NCBI GenBank assembly: GCA_025935475.1 | Contig: JAICVE010000049.1 | Coordinates: 1-11,979, forward strand | Direction: 5' to 3' | Length of the DNA: 11,979 nt | Source: Nitrospira sp. | GTDB lineage: Bacteria; Nitrospirota; Nitrospiria; Nitrospirales; Nitrospiraceae | In this document: positions 6,821 to 11,979 of the stretch, piece by piece | How the letters are laid out: each line of letters opens with the position of its first letter | How positions within the stretch are numbered: position 1 is the first letter of the stretch | Notes under the pieces: model-generated | The model's database searches: none | Told to the model about the DNA's origin: nothing | The model's input: only the letters and a program-made list of their open reading frames with translations | Made by a program: the position numbers and the translations under genes

Positions 6821-7008
6821 CGCTCAGCCCTTCCAGCCTAGGGAGCCCATCCATGAATCATCTTCTACTGCGGCAGCCGATCTGCGGCCATCTGCTTCGT
6901 TCTCGGCATGACCCAACCCTCCACGTAGGGCAGTGACTACGCATCGGCTTGTTCCACGCCTGCGGCCTCACATCTGACCGTATCTCGCCTGCCTCGCGAC
7001 GAAGAGAG

Positions 7009-8250
7009 TCATGCATGGGCTCCCAGCTCTCTTGCGACATCCCGCAAGAAAGACGCGGCGTCCATGACCAGCCCTACGGCTTGAAAGCTGCCACGGTCCG
7101 CCAGCTTGGTCGGTACAGCGGGGTTGACGTCGACGCACACCGTCGGAATCGTCGCGGGCAGCAGATTGCCGGTGGCGACCGCATGCAGGGTAGAGGCGAC
7201 CAGCAATGCCAAGCCAACTCCCGGAATGGTCGCGCGCATTGCAGCCTGCGCCGTTACCGAATCGGTGATGACGCCGGGCAACGGCCCGTCGTCTCGAATC
7301 GTCCCTGCCATGACCACATGAACGCGACGCCTGACGCATGACGCCATGATCCCCTGCTTGATCACCCCCGTCTCCACCGCTTTCTCGATGCTTCCGATGC
7401 CACGCACCCGATTGATGGTGCGCAGATGATGTTCATGACCATGAGGCACGACTCTTCCGGCCGACAAGCCATAGCCCAAGGACGTCCCATCGAGATCCGC
7501 TTCCATGTCATGCGCGGCCAACGCGTTTCCGCAGAACAGCACGTGCACGAATCCTTCGTCGATGAGCCATGTCAAGGCATCACGCCCTCCCGCATGGATG
7601 ATCGCCGGCCCTCCAGCCACCAGCACCTTGCATCCGTCCTTCCCGGCCCGATGCCCCTCGCGCAGCTGCTGCATGCGTTTCGCCACGTCAGCGATGATGT
7701 GGCCGTGGGGCCGCTCCGCCGACACCTGCGACTCCATGAAGCTGAAGACGTCACGCTCCTCGGGCCGCCGCAGAGGAGTCACTCGAATTCCGCTTCGTCC
7801 GATCACCACGGCATCACCGCGCGCGACGCCGGCCATCGGCACTGCGTGCGCACAGGATCTCTTCTGATCCACGACGATGCCGAGATCCATCTCCATCCCT
7901 TCGACGTCGATCCATTGACCCGCGAGCCTGACCTGGGTGGGCAAATGCGTGGTCGCATAAAAATCCTCAGGAAATACGCCATCGGCGGGTGCCGCCCGAT
8001 ACTGACAGTCGGAGTCGCCTTCTACCGAGGCACCGTGCGGCTGAATGGCCCGAAGAATGTCCGAGAGCAGCTTCGCGGATCTGGCTCGCACCACAATGCG
8101 TGCCCGAGAAGCTTCGTTGCGTGTTTTTCCAATCGAGACCTCTTCGAGATCGAAGGTCCCTCCTGTCATGAGGATGGTATCCAACACCTTCGCCAAGATG
8201 AGCGAATCGATGATGTGTCCGTTGAGCACGACGGTTTCTTGGGCGGCCAT
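7009..8250 (-). CDS. Ornithine cyclodeaminase-like protein of the TIGR00300 (LOR/SDH domain) family, AgrE C-domain type
   Basis: The 413-residue product looks like the TIGR00300 family, once named after lysine-ketoglutarate reductase/saccharopine dehydrogenase. It forms the C-terminal half of cyanobacterial AgrE, and related archaeal proteins act as ornithine cyclodeaminase (ornithine to proline plus ammonia, with bound NAD). Visible blocks are an N-terminal domain (about 8-160, including GHIIDSL and SVEGDSDCQY), then VAGGPAIIHAGG (211-222), GNALAAHDMEADLDGTSLG (241-259), AGTIRDDGPLPGVITD (315-330) and VDVNPAVPTKLADRGS (373-388). It is not related to the mu-crystallin-type ornithine cyclodeaminase. 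The frame is open to 8433, inside truD, but ATG at 8250 is chosen: AAGGGAG lies seven bases upstream and the family's usual N-terminus begins just after. With the arginine dihydrolase gene downstream it would complete arginine to proline conversion. Activity is inferred from family and context. Confidence 0.85.
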   Translation of the reverse strand: MAAQETVVLNGHIIDSLILAKVLDTILMTGGTFDLEEVSIGKTRNEASRARIVVRARSAKLLSDILRAIQPHGASVEGDSDCQYRAAPADGVFPEDFYATTHLPTQVRLAGQWIDVEGMEMDLGIVVDQKRSCAHAVPMAGVARGDAVVIGRSGIRVTPLRRPEERDVFSFMESQVSAERPHGHIIADVAKRMQQLREGHRAGKDGCKVLVAGGPAIIHAGGRDALTWLIDEGFVHVLFCGNALAAHDMEADLDGTSLGYGLSAGRVVPHGHEHHLRTINRVRGIGSIEKAVETGVIKQGIMASCVRRRVHVVMAGTIRDDGPLPGVITDSVTAQAAMRATIPGVGLALLVASTLHAVATGNLLPATIPTVCVDVNPAVPTKLADRGSFQAVGLVMDAASFLRDVARELGAHA

Positions 8251-8327
8251 CGGCACACTCCCTTGTCTTAATGTTATCACGCAGACGAGAATCACCGGTG
8301 TCGTTGGGATTCCGCGTCGTTGCCCTG

Positions 8328-9389
8328 TCAGCCCGCCTGCGGGGTTTTCATTAACTCGCGCAGGACGCTCGTGGCATAGGCGCCCGGCGAAAGGCTGAAG
8401 GCCAGCGTGAGCACCGACCCGTCGAGGCTCCATTCAGGTTCAACCAGCGGCACCCGAAGGGATCGGCGTTCCCCGCGGAAACCGCAGGCTTTGGCTGCCT
8501 CAATCAGGCGTTCGGGCGTGGAGCCCTGTTCGATGACGACGGTCCGCTCAATCTCGCCCGGCTCGTCGGTGGCCCACGACACTCGTGAGCCGAAGAGAAT
8601 CCCCGTGGGACTAATCTCGAACCGGTCGGCTCGCGGCTGCTCCTGGGCGGCATCGTGGACCGGGAAACAGGCACCGTTGTCCATTTTCATGGCCCAATCG
8701 CCGATGAGCATGCGATCGATGCGATCGATCCGACGCGACAGCATCTGGTTAAACAGGTACGATTGAAAGGTGTTGACGTACCACATCCGCTTGGCACGAC
8801 TCATTGTCGCTCGTTGAAACCCGTCAGTGAGTAGCGCGGCGCCGACCTGATAGTTGTCTCCGGTTTTGCCTTGCCGCTGTGGGCCAAAATAGTTGGGGAT
8901 GCCCCTTCGCGACAATTCCTCGAGAATCGCCGGTACGGCCTCTCCGGCTCCTGCACTCACGTCGCGGATGACCAATCGGAACCGGTTGCCGGCATGATGT
9001 CCGGGGCGCAAGCGATTTCGATGGCGTCCCAACACTTCAATAGCCAGAATGTGCCCGTCAAGTTTCAGCCGAGACACCCGTTCTTCCGGCACGCCATGAA
9101 GTGAGACGAGTTGCGTGGTCACCGCCCTGGCATCCTTGAGACCCGCGGTCCCGATGCCTTGCACCTTGACGCCGAGGGTGGATGACATCTGGCGAACCAG
9201 ATCGGGCGTCGAGAGCAATCGTTTGGTCACCCTGAGATAGAGGTGTTCACCCTCACCGCAGGGCAGATACAGGGGGCGCTCATCGACACGGAAATCCTCT
9301 GGTTCGGAGCGAATCCGTCCTCCGATCCCTGCGACGCCATGGGTCAGATACGGCAACTGACTGGATGATCGGGTCCCGTACGCTTCCAT
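8328..9389 (-). CDS. truD: tRNA pseudouridine(13) synthase TruD
   Basis: TruD isomerises uridine 13 in the D-stem of certain tRNAs to pseudouridine. The 353-residue product has the family length and motifs. The catalytic block is GTAGLKDARAVTTQ (80-93), with Asp86 the nucleophile by homology. The NYFGPQRQGKTGDNY segment follows at about 185-199, and the TruD insertion domain lies in the C-terminal half. The N-terminal RSEPEDFRVDE stretch (27-37) is also typical. ATG at 9389 has TGGAG six bases upstream. The start is only 12-15 bases from the divergently read EF-hand-like gene, so any truD promoter would lie inside that gene. The ornithine-cyclodeaminase-like gene begins 77 bases after the truD stop and may share its transcript. 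No functional link between them is evident. Confidence 0.95.
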   Translation of the reverse strand: MEAYGTRSSSQLPYLTHGVAGIGGRIRSEPEDFRVDERPLYLPCGEGEHLYLRVTKRLLSTPDLVRQMSSTLGVKVQGIGTAGLKDARAVTTQLVSLHGVPEERVSRLKLDGHILAIEVLGRHRNRLRPGHHAGNRFRLVIRDVSAGAGEAVPAILEELSRRGIPNYFGPQRQGKTGDNYQVGAALLTDGFQRATMSRAKRMWYVNTFQSYLFNQMLSRRIDRIDRMLIGDWAMKMDNGACFPVHDAAQEQPRADRFEISPTGILFGSRVSWATDEPGEIERTVVIEQGSTPERLIEAAKACGFRGERRSLRVPLVEPEWSLDGSVLTLAFSLSPGAYATSVLRELMKTPQAG

Positions 9390-9397
9390 GGTATACT
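9389..9397 (+). promoter_or_regulatory. Putative extended -10 element for a leaderless start of the EF-hand-like gene
   Basis: TGG followed by TATACT (9392-9397) forms an extended -10 element; TATACT matches TATAAT at five of six. No convincing -35 lies 16-18 bases upstream. The predicted start of transcription, near 9404, coincides with the GTG (9402) and ATG (9405) start codons, and no ribosome binding site is present. A leaderless messenger is the simplest reading. The element overlaps the truD start codon and leader on the other strand. Confidence 0.38.
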
Positions 9398-9401
9398 CCA
9401 G

Positions 9402-10031
9402 GTGATGCGTCCTCCGTCTGCCATACCGGCAGCGACCCTGGCCGTCTTCTTGTCCGCCTTCACGGAAGGTGAGGCACGATCTGCCTTGGTCGCTGACAAT
9501 GGCGTCTTCCCAACCTTTGCCGGGTACATCGCCAATCAGGTCGGCATCGACAAGGAAGCCTTCGCACAGGCCAGCACCTGCCTGTCATGGTTCTATAAAG
9601 GGTTGAAGACACCGCCCTCACCAGCGGTGCAAGGGATCGCATGGCACCTCCCCGTTCTTCTGCTCGAGCCCGAACGCGATTGCCCTCGCCACTATCCCGG
9701 CGGCATGGAAACGGCACGGGATGATTTTGCGAAGAAACAGGCCTTGCTGTCCGTAAGCCTAACCGTCTACGAATTTGCGTTGGTCGCAGACCACAACGAC
9801 GATGATCAATACAATGCCGCCGAACTCCGGGATTTGTTTCATTCGCTTTCGCTCACCTATGATGCCGCCACTCCGCCCCGCGCCGCTGGTGCGACATTAA
9901 CCGCCCGGTTCGACCAGTGGTACCGCTCCAGGAATCTGGAGGAAGTCATGCAGGGTATGAGCGCCCTTTATGAGCAAGGGTATCGCATGACCCCACATGA
10001 CCGCGCAGAACTCGATCGGGTCATGAAATGA
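9402..10031 (+). CDS. Unrecognised protein with an EF-hand-like calcium-binding loop
   Basis: I do not recognise this family. The product is 209 residues from GTG at 9402, or 208 from ATG at 9405, which is equally likely. It looks soluble and mostly alpha-helical, with no convincing signal peptide or membrane helix. Residues 130-141 (DHNDDDQYNAAE) fit a canonical 12-residue EF-hand loop: acidic or amide oxygen ligands at 1, 3, 5 and 9 and Glu at 12. A helix-like segment (SLTVYEFALVA) precedes it and LRDLFHSL follows. Position 6 is Asp rather than the usual Gly, and position 8 is Tyr. Only one such loop is seen. There are conserved-looking cysteines at 60 and 94. Its stop overlaps the start of the metallophosphoesterase gene as ATGA, so the two proteins are probably made together and may act together. 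A calcium-dependent regulator or partner is a guess. Confidence 0.75.
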   Translation: MMRPPSAIPAATLAVFLSAFTEGEARSALVADNGVFPTFAGYIANQVGIDKEAFAQASTCLSWFYKGLKTPPSPAVQGIAWHLPVLLLEPERDCPRHYPGGMETARDDFAKKQALLSVSLTVYEFALVADHNDDDQYNAAELRDLFHSLSLTYDAATPPRAAGATLTARFDQWYRSRNLEEVMQGMSALYEQGYRMTPHDRAELDRVMK

Positions 10032-10861
10032 TCAGACGCATCGTTTCCTGGCCCGATCGAGTCCGTACGTACATTGGACATAGCCTCAGCGAGCCGTTCT
10101 ATCGATTTTTTCGTCTCTTCCCTCATTGGGAAAGGGGCTTGGATCGGCACGAAATCACCTACCTGTACCACGTGCATGGACCGCTTGCAGGCCGCCGAGC
10201 CATCCATCTCAGCGATCTTCACGTGGACCGGCATCAATCCCGGCATGACGAGGTCATTCGCTCGGTCCGCGACCTTCGGCCCGACTGGATTTTCATCACC
10301 GGAGATCTGCTGAACGTGCCCGAAGGAGTGCCGCCCCTGTTCCAGTTTTTGACACGCTTGCGGGAGATTGCCCCGGTCTTCATCACCCTGGGCAACCATG
10401 ACCATTACAGCGGTGTGCCGATCTCGGAGTATACGGAGCTGGCAGACCGGCATAAAATCACCTTGCTCGTGAATCAGAGCACATTCATTCCGGCCGGAAC
10501 CGGTGAGCTCGCGATCGTCGGCGTCGATGATCCCTCGCTTCACCGCGCCGATCTGCGATGCATTCCGCCGCCGGCACAGGACCGCTTTACACTGCTCTTG
10601 GCGCATGCGCCCAACATCCTCGACATGCTGGACGAGGAACATGCCGTCGACCTGATTCTGTGCGGTCACAGCCACGGCGGTCAATGGCAGATCCCCGGAG
10701 TTCCGACCTTTTGGCTTCCGCCCGGATGTCGCGGCCGTATCTCCGGACCACATCACAACGCCCGCCACCGGATGTATGTGAATCGCGGCCTCGGATGGTC
10801 TTTCCTGCCTTTTCGATGGAACTGCCGCCCGGAAATCGCCGTCATCACCTGGACCAACTAA
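10028..10861 (+). CDS. Calcineurin-like metallophosphoesterase (YkuE/YaeI-like)
   Basis: This 277-residue protein has the full set of dimetal phosphoesterase motifs in order: DLH (Asp63, His65), GDLLN (Asp93), GNHDHY (Asn123, His124), AHAPN (His193) and GHSHGGQ (His214, His216). The GHxHGGQ ending and the FWLPPGC...YVNRGLGWSFLPFRW tail (about 228-264) are typical of the YkuE/YaeI group, whose members hydrolyse phosphodiester or pyrophosphate bonds, some in cell-envelope metabolism. Unlike many relatives it has no obvious N-terminal membrane anchor or signal; the first 45 residues are amphipathic and rich in Arg and aromatic residues, so peripheral membrane association is possible. ATG at 10028 overlaps the preceding stop. 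The substrate is unknown. Its strand ends 80 bases before the convergent HEAT-repeat gene, and that gap shows no clear terminator. Confidence 0.92.
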   Translation: MIRRIVSWPDRVRTYIGHSLSEPFYRFFRLFPHWERGLDRHEITYLYHVHGPLAGRRAIHLSDLHVDRHQSRHDEVIRSVRDLRPDWIFITGDLLNVPEGVPPLFQFLTRLREIAPVFITLGNHDHYSGVPISEYTELADRHKITLLVNQSTFIPAGTGELAIVGVDDPSLHRADLRCIPPPAQDRFTLLLAHAPNILDMLDEEHAVDLILCGHSHGGQWQIPGVPTFWLPPGCRGRISGPHHNARHRMYVNRGLGWSFLPFRWNCRPEIAVITWTN

Positions 10862-10941
10862 CAGCACTCGCACACAACCGCCTAATCCACCTCTCTCTTA
10901 CCGTTCAATTCACCCATCGCGGAGCAGAGGACGACCTTGGT

Positions 10942-11574
10942 TCATGCGCCCATCCGCTCCAACGCCTCTTTCGCCCGGCTCCTTACGGTCTGGTCCCAAT
11001 CTTCTTCCATCACCGCGACCAAGCGTGCTTTGGTTTCGATGGCCCGGAGCCGGCCGAGAGCGAGCGCCGCGCAGGAACGGACATAGGCATGATCGTCCTC
11101 GAGGGCCTTGACGAGCAAAGGCACGACGCTCAAATCCTGTAGCACGCCAAGATGGCTCGCGGCCATTCCCCGGAGGCGATGCTGTTTATCGCCGACCGCC
11201 CGTTGCAACGTGGTGGCAAACAATTCTTTGAGCGCCGGCAGTTCAGACTCGAGACCCTCCAGGCGATAGTTGTTGACTTCGATCAATGCAAATGCGGTTT
11301 CCAATCGCTTGTGAGGATCGGTCTCCCGAGCAAAGCGCGCCAAGAGCATCCCGCGCCGGCGCAGGCGTTGTTGACGCCTTCGGACGCCACGGACGATGAA
11401 CCAGACCATGACCAGGCAGACCGCCGCGAGCAGCGCGATCGGAATCGCTTGGTCGATGAGGTAGTCCTGCGTGTCCAGCGATAGCCGTTTCCATATCCAC
11501 ACGGCCGTAATCACGGTTCCGAGCAAGATTGCAATCGCGCTGACATTGGCCTGTCCCGAGATAGGATGCGTCAT
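10942..11574 (-). CDS. Membrane protein with two N-terminal helices and a C-terminal HEAT-repeat domain
   Basis: From ATG at 11574 the product is 210 residues. Two transmembrane helices are seen at about 11-28 and 43-62, followed by a strongly basic stretch (RGVRRRQQRLRRR, 62-74) that places the remainder in the cytoplasm. The rest is helical and ends in HEAT-like repeats (about 130-210), with patterns such as LRGMAASHLGVLQDLSVVPL and VRSCAALALGRLRAIETKARL. HEAT repeats bind proteins, so a membrane-tethered scaffold is plausible; no enzyme motif is present. The frame is open to 11667, but the 11574 start is preferred because a TTGACG-17-TATGAT promoter ends nine bases upstream of it, inside the longer frame. 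No ribosome binding site is visible, so the messenger may be leaderless. It diverges from a MarR-family gene. Confidence 0.78.
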   Translation of the reverse strand: MTHPISGQANVSAIAILLGTVITAVWIWKRLSLDTQDYLIDQAIPIALLAAVCLVMVWFIVRGVRRRQQRLRRRGMLLARFARETDPHKRLETAFALIEVNNYRLEGLESELPALKELFATTLQRAVGDKQHRLRGMAASHLGVLQDLSVVPLLVKALEDDHAYVRSCAALALGRLRAIETKARLVAVMEEDWDQTVRSRAKEALERMGA

Positions 11575-11583
11575 AGGGCCGGC

Positions 11584-11612
11584 ATCATAGGAGGCCGTGG
11601 CGATGGCGTCAA
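11584..11612 (-). promoter_or_regulatory. Putative promoter of the HEAT-repeat membrane protein gene
   Basis: On the minus strand TTGACG (11607-11612) and TATGAT (11584-11589), each five of six to consensus, are spaced by exactly 17 bases. Transcription would begin two or three bases before the ATG at 11574, which implies a leaderless or nearly leaderless transcript and decides the start codon. The -35 is 13 bases from the -35 of the divergent MarR promoter. Confidence 0.58.
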
Positions 11613-11625
11613 CGACACCAGCGGC

Positions 11626-11654
11626 TTGACGGTCATACGTATTCGCTTTATTCT
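11626..11654 (+). promoter_or_regulatory. Putative promoter of the MarR-family gene
   Basis: TTGACG (11626-11631) and TATTCT (11649-11654) are separated by 17 bases on the plus strand. Transcription would start near 11661, five bases before the ATG at 11666, leaving no room for a ribosome binding site. Regulators of this family often control their own divergent promoter region, so the 13-base gap between the two -35 boxes and the flanking sequence is the place to look for an operator. I see no clear palindrome there. Confidence 0.5.
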
Positions 11655-11665
11655 GCAATCTCTTC

Positions 11666-11979
11666 ATGGAACTGCCGCATCTGAAAGACGATCCTCACCT
11701 CAAAGTACTCCGTCCCTTGGTGGAAGCCTACCTGGCCTTTTCCCGCATCGATAACCGCCATATCAGAGCGCTCCGTCTGACGCCGTCGCAGTTCGACGTC
11801 CTCGTGACGCTGGGCGACACCACCGGGCTCACCTGCTCGCAACTTTCATCGCAGACCCTCGTGACGAAAGGCACCTTGACCGGAGTCCTTGATCGGTTGG
11901 CGAGAAAGGGGCTGATTCGTCGAGAATCCGTCGTTGGCGACAAGCGCCGTACGAAGATCAGGTTGACGGAAAAGGGCCA
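11666..11979 (+). CDS. MarR-family winged-helix transcriptional regulator, C-terminus beyond window
   Basis: About 104 residues are visible from ATG at 11666 to the right edge. The reading is MELPHLKDDPHLKVLRP, an N-terminal dimerisation helix (VEAYLAFSRIDNRHIRAL), then the winged-helix DNA-binding domain. LTPSQFDVLVTLGD (39-52) is the start of helix 2, LTCSQLSSQTLVTKGTLTGV (about 56-75) carries the recognition helix, LDRLARKGLIRR follows, and the wing GDKRRTKIRLTEKG ends at the edge. The GDKR-R wing pattern is diagnostic of MarR. The final dimerisation helices, normally about 40 more residues, are missing only because of the window end. No ribosome binding site precedes the ATG, and the promoter position suggests an almost leaderless transcript. 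Ligand and targets are unknown; the divergent HEAT-repeat gene is a candidate target. Confidence 0.87.
   Translation, partial: MELPHLKDDPHLKVLRPLVEAYLAFSRIDNRHIRALRLTPSQFDVLVTLGDTTGLTCSQLSSQTLVTKGTLTGVLDRLARKGLIRRESVVGDKRRTKIRLTEKG

Noticed and set aside
6858..7040. Small minus-strand frame (60 residues) between the arginine-pathway genes
   Set aside because: It overlaps the end of the cyclodeaminase-like gene. It is Arg/Trp/Ser-rich with no ribosome binding site or hydrophobic pattern.
7426..8271. Plus-strand open frame (281 residues) opposite the ornithine cyclodeaminase-like gene
   Set aside because: It is longer than usual for a shadow, but the product is His/Arg-rich without motifs, and the opposite strand reads as a conserved family across the whole stretch.
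8251..8433. N-terminal extension of the ornithine cyclodeaminase-like gene into truD
   Set aside because: It would overlap truD by about 100 bases in another frame. The extra 61 residues do not resemble the family, and a good ribosome binding site precedes 8250.
9968..10873. Minus-strand open frame (301 residues) opposite the metallophosphoesterase
   Set aside because: The plus strand carries all the dimetal phosphoesterase motifs; the antisense product has no recognisable domain.

Overview
This window is an ordinary-looking, GC-rich, tightly packed bacterial chromosome segment. It holds twelve supported protein genes: ten complete and two cut by the window ends. I recognised no rRNA, tRNA, CRISPR array or insertion sequence. 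A signal-peptide beta-barrel protein shows a two-membrane (Gram-negative type) envelope. The gene mix (gpsA, larB/larC, truD, a cyanobacterial-type arginine dihydrolase next to a TIGR00300-type ornithine cyclodeaminase, a YkuE-like phosphoesterase) and the sequence style make me think of Nitrospirota, perhaps Nitrospira. That is a judgement from memory, not a search result.

Layout. (1) Positions 1-4530 are mostly on the minus strand. gpsA starts the run from a perfect-consensus sigma70-type promoter (TTGACA-17-TATAAT) and overlaps larB by a GTGA junction. After an intervening plus-strand gene for a small secreted protein, larC follows and overlaps, again by GTGA, a CaCA-family cation exchanger that runs off the left edge. 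LarB and LarC catalyse the first and last steps of nickel-pincer nucleotide (NPN) cofactor synthesis. larE and a larA-type apoenzyme are not in the window. (2) Positions 4840-5959 carry two plus-strand envelope genes: a beta-barrel protein and a small zinc-ribbon protein with two membrane helices. (3) Positions 6020-9389, minus strand, hold truD, then an ornithine-cyclodeaminase-like gene, then an arginine-dihydrolase-like gene. The last two correspond to the two halves of the fused cyanobacterial enzyme AgrE, here as separate genes in the opposite order. Together they would turn arginine into ornithine and then proline, releasing three ammonium. (4) Positions 9402-10861, plus strand, hold an unrecognised protein with a good EF-hand-like loop, translationally coupled (ATGA) to a metallophosphoesterase. 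It diverges from truD with only 12-15 bp between start codons. (5) Positions 10942-11979 hold a two-helix membrane protein with a HEAT-repeat tail, divergent from a MarR-family regulator cut by the right edge. Both appear to be read from facing-away TTGACG-17 promoters that leave almost no 5' leader.

The most interesting items are the split arginine-to-proline pathway, the exchanger coupled to larC, the EF-hand/phosphoesterase pair, and the cluster of apparently leaderless or near-leaderless starts. Start sites were re-examined for every gene. In several cases the best start is internal to the longest open frame, and the reasons are given in each entry.
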